A DNA stretch of 64,000 nucleotides from Posidonia oceanica. Its lineage: Eukaryota; Streptophyta; Magnoliopsida; Alismatales; Posidoniaceae. Made by a program: the position numbers and the translations under genes. Under the pieces are notes generated by a model. It saw nothing but the letters and a program-made list of their open reading frames with translations, ran no database searches and was not told the DNA's origin. The stretch lies in contig JAZBRS010000037.1 in the NCBI GenBank assembly GCA_037176725.1, positions 11,116,001-11,180,000 of the forward strand. Reading direction: 5' to 3'. Positions 12,235 to 21,900 of this stretch are shown piece by piece; positions within the stretch are counted from its first letter, which is position 1, and each line of letters begins with the position of its first letter.

Positions 12235-12780
12235 GTGCAATGTTATGCGATGTTATGCTGTGGAATGCAGGGTATAAACAGTGGAGCGTCGGGCATACGG
12301 AACTGGGAAAACGTTCCCGAGGCCGCATACTACTGCGAGTATCATCCAAAGCCGGCAAGCTGCAAAAGTCTTGCGGGTGCCAAGGATGATACCTTAGGCA
12401 ATACACGAGCCAGGGGTTCGAATCCTAAGCACGCCATGTCCATGCAATGATGGAATGCAGTACTAGGACTGACTCTACAGAGGACACAAAGAAGCTATAT
12501 GATGTCATGCATTGAAATGCTAATGTTATGCAGTGGAATGCAGTGTATAAACAGCGGAGCGTCGGGCATGCGAAGCTGAAAAAACGATCCCAAGGCCGCG
12601 CACTACTGCGAGTATCATCCGAAGCCAGCAAGTTGCGAAAGTCTTACGGGTGCCGAGGATGGTACCTTAGGCAATACACGAGCCAGGGGTTCGAATCCTA
12701 AGCACGCCATGCCCGTGCAATGATGCGGTACTGATGCCATGCCACACAATGCTATTAAACTATGACGAAAGGGGTGATAA
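12235..12780. repeat. 273-bp tandem duplication in element C interior
   Basis: Two diverged copies, offset exactly 273 bp (for example gtataaaca at 12272 and 12545; caggggttcg at 12411 and 12684). Each contains ggttcgaatcc (12415-12425 and 12688-12698), which fits the Pol III B-box consensus, but no matching A-box or tRNA cloverleaf is seen around it. Confidence 0.8.
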
Positions 12781-13470
12781 GTTAACGGACTTATCGCCGG
12801 ATAGTTAGGGGGTATCGGCCCTCTGAAGAGTTGACGGACTCACCACCGGATATTTTGGGGCTATCAGCCCGAACGAGGAGTTAACGAACTCATCACCGGA
12901 TATTTTAGGGCTATCAGCCCGAATGAGGGTGGAAAGGGGGCGGGATACCGAACCAGAAGGTGCGGCAGAGGTCCAGAGACGCGCCCATGACAGTTGGGGA
13001 TGTCAGCCCAAATGCAGATGGAAGTGGGATACCGAGGGGCAGCAAACAAGATGCCCCTGGTATCAGGATGATGCCAGGGGACAGCTGAAGTGCTCCTGGC
13101 ACCGAAATGCGAGGATGGATAGGTGAATGGATGATAGGTTGCCGAACCTATCGCCAGGCAGTTAGGGGTGCCAGCCCAAATGAGTGATAGGCTAGGGATG
13201 TCTGGTAGCAGGATTCGACGGCGTGGGGAATGCAATGAAACAGAGAATGCAAGGTGATAGGTTGACGGACCCATCGCCGAGCAGTTTAGGGCTGCCAACC
13301 CGATCAGGTGAGGGGGACGATACCAAAGGGCAGCCAAAAAGATGCCCCTGGTATCAGGATGATACCAGGGGACAGCCGAACTGCCCCTGGCACCAGAATG
13401 CAAGGGTGGATGAACGAGCGGAAGGATGATAGGTTGACGAACCCATCGCCAAGCAGTTAGGGGTGCTAGC
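12770..13470 (-). repeat. Tandem hairpin-forming repeats in element C
   Basis: Irregular units pair one hairpin of the type GATAAGT-TAACGG-ACTTATC (12776-12795) or GATAGGTT-GCCG-AACCTATC (13133-13152) or GAGTT-AACG-AACTC (12878-12891) with a GGGCTATCAGCCC-type palindrome. Arms differ between units but usually stay complementary. A further pair lies at 14973-15060. The same families of repeats lie before the 3' LTR of element D. Confidence 0.75.
13345..13371. other. Perfect 11-bp hairpin CCCCTGGTATC/GATACCAGGGG (element C)
   Basis: An 11-bp stem with 5-base loop AGGAT. A related copy with one arm change is at 13054-13080. Element D has the same stem, 12 bp with a 4-base loop, at 37339-37366. 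Confidence 0.8.
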
Positions 13471-14964
13471 CCGGATGCAAAGAATGAGGGATGCAGACGG
13501 ATACATAGAAAACAGGAAACCCCCCGTGGTGGGTGTGCAATGGTCTCAGCGCGGGCATGCTTCGTAGCGTCACGAGGTGACAAACGAGGGACATGCCGTT
13601 CATCCATGACCTACCCAACGCGGTGGGCGGCAAAACTTTGAAAAACGCAGAGCCTCTGAGCGAGGTTAGGCAAAAGTGCTCATCCTTGACTCCGATTTTC
13701 GAAAACAGGGTGAAGAGAAGGTAAGTTATTACAGCATGCATTTTTTGGTGGCTTTGGACTCAAAAGCAACTGCGCTAAAAGGGTGCTTCTGCGCTTCCTG
13801 ACTTTGGAGACTCGATCCTCGAGCAACGCCATGCCGAGTTGTGGTCGGTGGCTCTTTTTCCCACTCTTGGCTCAGGATGAGGCTTTGGCTTCGCAGAGAA
13901 TAGCCTTTGGCTGCAGGTAGGTAGCAGAAGCGTTGGACGCAGCTTTACAGCCTCCGTCTTAATTCCTCGGGGACCGACTACCGCTTTTGACGCTCACAGG
14001 ATGATGTTTCTTTTCCCCTCATGAGTGATTGGATCTGCATCTAGCCTTCTTGAAAATAAGTGTTGTCTGCACAGGGGTTGGAGCATGCTGCTGCGCTCGG
14101 AGGGTGGGGCCAGGTCCTCCAGATATGATGTCTTGTGCAGTTGCCAGTGTGGTGCTTGATGTTGATAACTGAGATGGCTTTGACGCTCGTCCGAATCACT
14201 CCTCTCATGAGCGCCTTCTTTCTTCAACTTCTTTCTTCATTTTTCTTTTGTGCTCAGCATGCATATCAAGTTATCATATTCTTTTGCTCACATGATCTCT
14301 ATTCTTTTGGATATGCATGACTTCGCCCTCTTGGGGTAGCAGTCTCTGATGAGGCATTACGAGTTCGGCTGATCCGCGTACACCCTCAGCCTCTGCAATG
14401 TGTGCTTGCAGCCTCTAGCTATGCTCCGCTCTGCTTCGGTCCTCTCCATGTTCGGTGGACTCTCTCGATAAGGTGGATCTCGCTTGTAGTGTTCTGAAAC
14501 TCAGCGGGATGCTCTATTCTGCTCTCAGTCTCACTTTGTAGCCACATGCAAGAGATGGCGCTGTTCGGGTGAGACCTGCCTGAGACTGTCACTGCTTGAC
14601 ATCCTCCAGGCGCTGCTTGCCTGTCCATAGCCGGGTTTCTGATTATACAAATGTTTATGGGTTTTGTATTTTTTATAAGGGAAGGGACAAGCATGTTTTT
14701 AGGTTTTTGCATCGGTTTTGTATTTTTTATGGTTTTTTAGGTTTAAGAAAACATAAAAGGGAAAACCACAGCAATGCGAGAAAATATTTTTGTGTTTTTT
14801 TTATTTTCTTGATTTTTTTGGCATTTTTGTGCTTTATAAGATGCAAGAAATGGCATGTATGTGCAGAAGGTGATATGCATGATGACAGATATGTGCAAGA
14901 TGAACGTGCAGAGTGATAAATGAGGTGATACGTGCAGAGAGTGGCAAATGTGTGCAATAGAATA

Positions 14965-15075
14965 TGCGGAGTGATAGGTTAACGAACCTATCGCCGAATA
15001 GTTAGGGATATCAGCCCGAGGATGACAGGTTAACAGACCTATCGTCGAGCAGTTAGGGGTGCCAGCCCGAATGAT
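14965..15075 (-). repeat. Second cluster of hairpin repeats in element C
   Basis: It contains GATAGGTT-AACG-AACCTATC (14973-14992), a decayed unit near 15025, and the linker words gttaggg and cagcccga seen in the 12770-13470 array. It lies about 400 bp downstream of the gag stop on the element's sense strand. Confidence 0.7.
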
Positions 15076-15473
15076 GAGATGAATGCAAGAAGTAGCAGGG
15101 ATGCATGCTCTTTAATGAGTTGTTGTTGATTTTATGCTTTTTATGACTTTCAGGCAAGGCGAAGAAAAAACCGCAAAAACAAAACAAAACGAAAAGAAAA
15201 GACAATGCAGAAACAAAAGAGAGGTTAGAAGGGCTTACCTGTCAGCAACCTCGGGAGGGAGGCGCTGGGTTCGCTCCTACGCTGCTGATGTTGTCAGCGA
15301 GGTCCACTATTGGCTGCAAAAGTTGGAGAAGAACTTACCTGGATGACGCTGCACCTGGTCTTGCTGTCGACGCTGTCGTTGCATCTCCGAGCGTCCCTCG
15401 GACGAGATAGGGAGGACGGGAGAAGAGGATCGCGCCGATGGGATCAGAAGGATCCATCGGAGCAGAGCGGGAT

Positions 15474-17612
15474 TCAGAGAAGATTGGGGTAACCCCCCGA
15501 GGTTCCGGCGGAGGAAGGATTGGCTACACTAGGGTGTGCAAGTGCAGGTGTATGTGTATGTGTAGGCTCCTGCTTGCCAACGCTGACGATCCTGCGGTCG
15601 ATCAGGCGTTGAACGGCATCCCAGAGAGCGAGGCAGTTGTCCGTCGAGTGCCCGGTGGCCCGAGGGAAACTGCAGAACTGATCTGTATCATACCACCACG
15701 GAGGGGGATTTGGTGACGGACGGACAGCTGGGAGCCTCAGGAGCGACTCAACTTGAGGGAAGATGGCGCTCAGTGGTTCGGGGAGAGGCGTGTAATCACA
15801 CTCAGCCCGACGAGGTCGTCTTTGCCCTGGATGGAGTCCTTGCCGAGTGGGTGCGACGTGATGCACGGGCTCGACGGTGGCAGTGTGCTCAGTGGGTGCA
15901 AAATTAGGTGCGTGCTCTAGCAGAAAAGGGTCTAGTTGACTCTCTGCATAGGCAGGCCCTTTGGGAAGATCGACACATAATTCGGAGAGCTGTTCAAAGC
16001 GGTCAGGAGTGGAGCTGTTGTTGTTGTTGCTGTGGCGATTGCTGGAGGTGTTGGCCTGCCTAGCCAATGCAGAAAGTGCAGGGAAATGCCCACTTCGCAG
16101 TGAGCTTTCCACGCAGACACCAGCCCTAATCAGCGATGCATGACTAGTGATGTGCTGAATGCAAAGCAGAGTCCCAATCGCTGGCAGTGCCCCTTTAACG
16201 ATCATCTCGATAGAATCCTCCTCGGAGGGTTTATCTTTGACTTGGGAGGCTAAGGAGCGCCAGCGGCCGACATACTCCCCGAATGGCTCTTGGGGTCTCT
16301 GCTGGATGGCAACAAGATCCTCCCTCTTGGGGATCAGGTCGAGGTTGAAAGCATACTGCTCAAGGAAGGCCTGAGAAAGATCGGTCCAAGTTCGAACCGC
16401 TGCCATGTCAAGGGAAGTGAACCACTTAAGCGCGGGGCCGGTCAAACTCTTCTGAAACAGGCGGATAAGGAGCCTTTCATCAGCCTGAAGCTGAGCAAGG
16501 TCCCCGCAGTATGCCTTCAGATGCGAAATAGGACAGCCTTTACCATTATATTTATCGAAGACCGGGATACGGAACTTCGAAGGGAGTGCGGCCTTGGGAA
16601 AGAGACAGAGGTCGCAAAACTGGTAAGACTGGTGGTCCTTGCCCTGCACTAGACGTAGTGCTTTCTCTAGAACGTCCATTCTATCATTGATTTGGTCTGG
16701 ATTAGCTGCCATAGGGGATGGTGCAGCAGGGGTAGGGACCACATACGCCGAGTGGGTCGCACCTAAGTGCTCCTCCGGATCCACCATCACGTCGCCTGAT
16801 GGAGCAACGGGATGGCCGACGTATCCGTGCGTGCATGCAGTGTAGGTAGGAAAGTATGCTGGGTTCTGAACCTGATGCAAGGGGGATGGGTAGGTAACAT
16901 GCTGCGTGGTGCGAGATGCAGATTGTTGGAGCAACAGTTGCTGCACAGGCGCGATGCCGGGCAGTGAACCAGTGGGATACTGTGCTCCAACCAGCCCAAA
17001 AGACTGATCACCAGTAAAGGGAGTTGTATGTAGTGTATAGTGTTGTGCAGAAGCAGGAGACAGATGCCGCACCCCCATCACCGGAGCAGTGTGTAGCTGG
17101 GGCGATGGTCTAGGCGGGAGTGCAGTGTGTGCAACAGCAGGCCGCAGAGGAACCTCAGGGGCAACAGGAATACAAGAGGGTCGAACTGATAGAGCCACAC
17201 CCTGCAGCCGCTGGATAGCGTCCATCAGGTGCTGGTACCGCACTTCAGGAGACCCGTGAGTGGGAACACTGAATTGCAGGACCGGCCGGGAGGCAGACTC
17301 AAGAGTTTGAGAACCTAAAGCAAAGGTCGTCACAGTAGAAGGGATGTCGGGAACGACATATCCCCCGGACGAAGGGGTCAGAGGCGCCTCTGGAACGCAA
17401 GGGGCGGTCATCGAGACAGATTCGACGACGGGATCCAGAGTGGCGCAAGTTTGCCAAAGACCCACAACCGAAGGGAGTGCCTTAGACGCCTGAGGATCGA
17501 ATCCTTGTGTCATAGAGGGCACAGAGCGAACAGAAGTGAAATCCGGAGAGACCCAAGCGGTAAATCCCTCCGAATCAGCGGTAAAGCGGAGCCCACCGAC
17601 AGACTGGGTCAT
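15474..17612 (-). CDS. gag: Gag polyprotein of element C (712 aa, intact)
   Basis: This Gag is expected to form cytoplasmic virus-like particles that package the element RNA. A long Pro/Ser/Ala-rich N-terminal half is followed by the retrotransposon Gag core (about residues 350-480, with FDKYNG, LKAYCGDLAQLQADERLL and LKWFTSLDM), a poly-Asn/Ser stretch, and a C-terminal knuckle-like motif C647-x2-P650-x4-H655-x4-C660. E has His at the second position, so one zinc ligand is lost here. The ATG at 17612 is preferred because E has a methionine at the same place (55159). Where D and E have a TAG after the knuckle, C has CAA and reads on about 50 codons, ending just after AGTSG, where homology to E's downstream reading frame stops. 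The ORF has no stops although the element lacks pol, which suggests recent selection or a young origin. Confidence 0.92.
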   Translation of the reverse strand: MTQSVGGLRFTADSEGFTAWVSPDFTSVRSVPSMTQGFDPQASKALPSVVGLWQTCATLDPVVESVSMTAPCVPEAPLTPSSGGYVVPDIPSTVTTFALGSQTLESASRPVLQFSVPTHGSPEVRYQHLMDAIQRLQGVALSVRPSCIPVAPEVPLRPAVAHTALPPRPSPQLHTAPVMGVRHLSPASAQHYTLHTTPFTGDQSFGLVGAQYPTGSLPGIAPVQQLLLQQSASRTTQHVTYPSPLHQVQNPAYFPTYTACTHGYVGHPVAPSGDVMVDPEEHLGATHSAYVVPTPAAPSPMAANPDQINDRMDVLEKALRLVQGKDHQSYQFCDLCLFPKAALPSKFRIPVFDKYNGKGCPISHLKAYCGDLAQLQADERLLIRLFQKSLTGPALKWFTSLDMAAVRTWTDLSQAFLEQYAFNLDLIPKREDLVAIQQRPQEPFGEYVGRWRSLASQVKDKPSEEDSIEMIVKGALPAIGTLLCIQHITSHASLIRAGVCVESSLRSGHFPALSALARQANTSSNRHSNNNNSSTPDRFEQLSELCVDLPKGPAYAESQLDPFLLEHAPNFAPTEHTATVEPVHHVAPTRQGLHPGQRRPRRAECDYTPLPEPLSAIFPQVESLLRLPAVRPSPNPPPWWYDTDQFCSFPRATGHSTDNCLALWDAVQRLIDRRIVSVGKQEPTHTHTPALAHPSVANPSSAGTSGGYPNLL

Positions 17613-18881
17613 TGCTGACTGAGTCTAAGTGAGCAGAAGCTGCGACGAGAGAGAAAGAAGTAAAGCCTAAAGAAAGCTACCGCCAGAAGTGACAAGTAGC
17701 TCAGAGGAAGGACGCTCAGAGTCCGGGCAGCGGATCCCGCACGTACCTGCAAAAGAGTAAAGATGTTAGAGGTTGTATGCAATAAAGAATTATTAGAGGT
17801 GGCATGAATGGCATACATGCAAGTGAATGTCCTAAGATGCGCTCTCTCACCATGCAAGTCCTGAGTAGATGACCTACTAGGACACACTCAAGGGTAGTGG
17901 GTTTAGACAGACTCTAGGTCAGAAAAAGCAGGTCCCCTGTCTAACTCCCAGCCCAAAGCTCAGGTAATGACAGGGTGGTGCGTTGGTGGCATCAACCTCG
18001 CCTAAGCGTAGGAAGTACCCTCCACTAACACCGACACGACCCCGGACAAGGGGGGACAGACCGACCGACTCACACCATGCCAAAGCATCGGGGTGAGGGG
18101 CCGGAGCCATCCTTCGCAGACTGTGGGTGGACTCAGAAGAGAGAATGCATGCTTTCTAAGATGAATCAATCATGCAAGATGTTTTAGAGTCTTTTAGTTG
18201 TGTTTTATTAACCAGAAAGGGGGAAAATTGCAAGTTATTGGCTCTAGTTGTGCTTAGAAGTTATTGTTTAGCTTTATTGTAGCTTTTAGATTAAGCAAAA
18301 GGGAAAGCAAACATGTTTCTACTGTCCTAGGCATGGCATACGCAAAAGGGAAAGAGACAGACAAACATGGCATGCAATCAATCACACAACAAAGCAAAAA
18401 GCATGCGCATGGCATGTGCAAGTGTTCGTGGACATAATAGTGAAAGGAAAAGCATTCGTCGAGTCAAAAGGAATGTATGCAAAGTATGTGCGTGCGCAGT
18501 GACATAGCAAAGGTGTAAAAGAAGCATTCAACATTCAAAAAGCATGTATCGTTGCCAAACAAATACGTAAGCATGCAATGTGCAAGAAATGAAGCAATAA
18601 TAAGCAAGTAAGGTAAAGAAAATAAAGATAGGTAAGCTGTAAAAAAAAAGCAAGGAAATAAGCAAGTAAACAAATGGCAGAGGCGAAGCAAAACAAAACA
18701 GAGCGCAAACCGAGGCAAAGGAGGTGCAAAACCTAAGCTGAGCAGCCACTGGCGACTCGCCAGGAGTTTGCACAGGAAAACGAGTAAAAACAGGCAAGGG
18801 AAACACAAAGGCAAGCAAAGAAGGCAAAATCCAAGCAAAAAGCGAGCGAGCCAAAGCCAAAACGAAAGCTGGAGTCTGAAA
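17613..18881 (-). other. Element C 5' leader between PBS and gag
   Basis: About 1.27 kb of noncoding sequence, homologous to E's leader (53849-55158), including a segment around 17900-18110 that matches E 54600-54800. A pyrimidine tract ending in cttttgcag occurs near 17745-17760 on the minus strand and resembles a 3' splice site. ORFs crossing it are not supported. Confidence 0.7.
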
Positions 18882-18899
18882 TCCCCAGCGGAGTCGCCA
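18882..18899 (-). other. Primer-binding site of element C
   Basis: On the minus strand TGGCGACTCCGCTGGGGA begins one base after the LTR end. Its complement ends GGAGTCG-CCA, fitting the 3' end of plant tRNA-Arg as I recall it. Element E has the identical 18 bases at 53831-53848. Confidence 0.85.
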
Positions 18900-18900
18900 C

Positions 18901-21900
18901 TGTAGTAATCCCGGTGTTCAGATCGTCCATGCACGTTGCCAAAGCTCACGTGCACCGATCGGAATCAGGCTCACTATAAGCGGCTATGTCCGAGAAGGAA
19001 AACCTAACTCGAAAACATTTAAAAGAGAGAAAAAAGGGAAAGAAAAGAAGAAGATAAGACAAAATCAGAGTCGCCACCAAGTCTATTAGATCGGGAGACA
19101 AGGAAAATCGGGGAAATGCGTGAATAATCACGCAAAACCAAGCAAAAGATGCAATGCAAGGCAATGCAGAAGAAATAAGATGCAAATGAATGCAAATGAT
19201 GTGACTCGTGCTTAGGATAAGGGCAATATGGTCATTGCGGGCCAAGAGAGGGTAAGGACTCCTGTTACGTGCGGGGAAGGTGTTAGGCACCCCCGACACG
19301 CCCGAGAATCGGTCTTTCTGGGCTTACGCTCGCATACGCAGGGAAATGCAGATTTTAGAATGCCTAAGTGCCAATGAATGCCTATCTAGATGCTCGAAGG
19401 TGTGCTCTAAGTGAGGGAATGCAGTGCAGGAAAGTAAACGTGCAATCTAAACGCTCAGCAACGCTGTCTGTGTTCCGAATCGGGCGAAACCTGGCTCGTG
19501 AGAACTCCAGGCAGTAAGCATCACTGCCCTATATGCAAATGCAGGTGATAAAACAAAACAGCGGGGAAAACAGGCAATGCAAGCGACATGCAGAGGGAAA
19601 CAACGTAAAACACGCGAAACGGGGCAAGAAACGAAGCAAGAACGCAAAACGATGCAAGGAGCGAGGCCGACACGCGAAACGATGCGAGAAAGAGAACAAG
19701 AACGCGAAACAGTGCGGGAAAACGAAAAGGGGCGCAAAACAGAGCAAGAAAACAAAGCGGCACGCGAAACGGGGCAAGAAAACGAGAGGGCACGCAAAAC
19801 AGTGCTGGAAAACGAAGCTGCATGCAAAACGGAGCAAGAAAATCAAAGGGCACGCAAAACGATGCAACACAAGGAAGCGACACGCAAAACAGTGCGAGAA
19901 AACGGAACTACGCGCAAAACGGAGCAAGAAAACCAAAGGACACGCAAAACGGAGCGAGAAAACCAAAGGGCACGCAAAAACGGAGCAAGACAAAGAAGCG
20001 ACACGCAAGACGGAGCGAGAAAATGGGAGGGCACGCAAAACGGTGCCAAAAACTGTGAGAAAACGAAGCTGCGCGCAAAACGGAGCAAGAAAACCAAAGG
20101 ACACGCAAAACGGAGCAAGAAAACTAAAGGGCACGCAAAACGGTGCCAAAAACGGCGAGATAAAACCTCGGAAAAAGCCGTGCGAATGCAAATGCAAGGA
20201 AAAGATTAGGAGCTGTAAAAGGGAGGAAGAACAGCGCATGTGTGAGAACAGGTGCTGTTCGGGGCCACACAGAGTAGGTGTGAAGACCTACAAAGGGGAG
20301 AGTGAGCAAACGGGGGGATTACCACCTCTCTTGCGACCATTTCCCACTAAACCGTTCCACGGTGTGTCTCGCACATTGCCCAAAGCTCGCGATGCGATCG
20401 GATCGTGGAAAAGGGGGAAGAAAGTCACATTAAGTGGTGAATCCAGGGAAAACTCAACACAAAACGCCCAAGAGTACGCGAAACAGGGATCTGAGTTGGT
20501 AGACAAGAAGAGGAGGCCCTATTCTACATGCTTAAAGAGACAGAAATCGAAAACGAGGAAAACTATGCAAATGGCATGCAAATGAATGCAATGCAGGGGT
20601 TCACGAGGACATACCTGGAAATCCGGGAGCCTGATCTGAGATCTGCTTGGTCCATGGTGAAGAGCGCTTCGCTGCGGTCGCCTGGGCAGCTTGCTTGAGA
20701 AGATCCAACGGCCGGATCGGAAGATATCGCAGCTTTATGGCAGGAGGGCCAGAACAGGGGAGAAGAACAGATCTAAGTGTTCAGGAGGTCCTAGGGATGT
20801 GCAAAAGGTCCTCCCAAGTGAAGGGGAGCTAAAGGTGCTTAGTGTGTGCAAAGAGATGCTAAGAATGCAAAGCTAAATGAATGCAAGATGCATGCAAGAT
20901 GCAAGAAAAGACAAGAGGGGAATTTTTAGAAAAAACAGAGGCTCAAATGCCATTTTTGAAAAGAGAAGGGGGCTAAATGCAATTTTTCAAAAAGGATGGG
21001 GCCCACAGGAGAGAGTTTTGAAAACGGGAGAGGGCAGAGGGTTATTTTGCAAAAGATTGGGTTCAGAAAACTATTTTGAAAAGAGGGTATGCATCGGAAG
21101 AAGTTTTGAAAACAAAAGGAGGTCAGAATGCAATTTTGAAAAAGACCGGGGTCTAAAGTGCAAATTTTCTAGGAAACAGGGTTCTGGGGAGTCCGGGAAT
21201 GCAAGTGGAGGGTCTACATGCAATTTTGTAAGCATAGGAGCTAAGATGCAACTTTAGGGGCAAAACAGTCTTTTTACATGGTTTTTAAATGATGCAAAGA
21301 CCTATGTGTGATTTTTGAATCATGCAGGGGTCAAATATGCAATTTTGTATGGTAAACATGCTCTGAAATCAGAAAACAGGACTGATGTGCAATTTTTAAA
21401 AAACAGGGGGGCCAAAATGCAATGTAATAAGCAAAAATGTATGCAGGATGGTTACTGTCCATTTAAAATGGACCTAAATGCAAAAATGCAAAAACAGGAG
21501 GCAAAACATGCAATGCAGTATGCAAAAATCAAAAATAAAACCTAAGTTTCTACAGTGCATGGACCTAGATGCAAAATCAGAAACATGGGACACAGGGTGC
21601 AATATGATATGGCAAAATGCATGCAATTAAATGATCTGATTTAAAATAGGACCTAAATGCAAAAATTAGAGACAGAGGGGCTAAAACATAAAAAATTACA
21701 ACTACACAGCACAGTAACAGGACCAAAATGTAAATACTGAAAAACAGGAATAAAATGAGCAATTTAGCATGATATTAAATCAGAAACTAAGCAACTTAAA
21801 TAAGCTAAGGACCAGAACGCAAAAATATAAAAAACTTAAGGCAGTAATGTAATACTTGCATCAAAACTATATGACTGAAAAAATAACGCTACAGTGACTG

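Larger units (their letters stand above)
11675..15473 (-). other. Element C 3' interior: noncoding, repeat-rich, pol absent
   Basis: This 3.8 kb between the gag stop and the purine tract takes the place of a pol that would need about 6.5 kb in E. I find no protease, RT, RNase H or integrase motif on either strand. It holds hairpin-forming tandem repeats (12770-13470 and 14965-15075), a 273-bp tandem duplication (12235-12780), a perfect 11-bp hairpin (13345-13371), and two consensus-like splice donors on the minus strand just after gag (cag|gtaagt near 15341 and cag|gtaagc near 15241). Short ORFs here have no recognisable product. Confidence 0.75.

Noticed and set aside
12355..12435. Possible tRNA gene around ggttcgaatcc
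   Set aside because: No A-box, no 5' acceptor strand matching gcacgcc, no cloverleaf; kept only as a B-box-like word in a duplication.
18464..18955. 163-codon ORF spanning LTR end, PBS and leader of element C
   Set aside because: It crosses the priming site and LTR border; Leu/Phe/Cys-rich by composition and not conserved in E at the same length.
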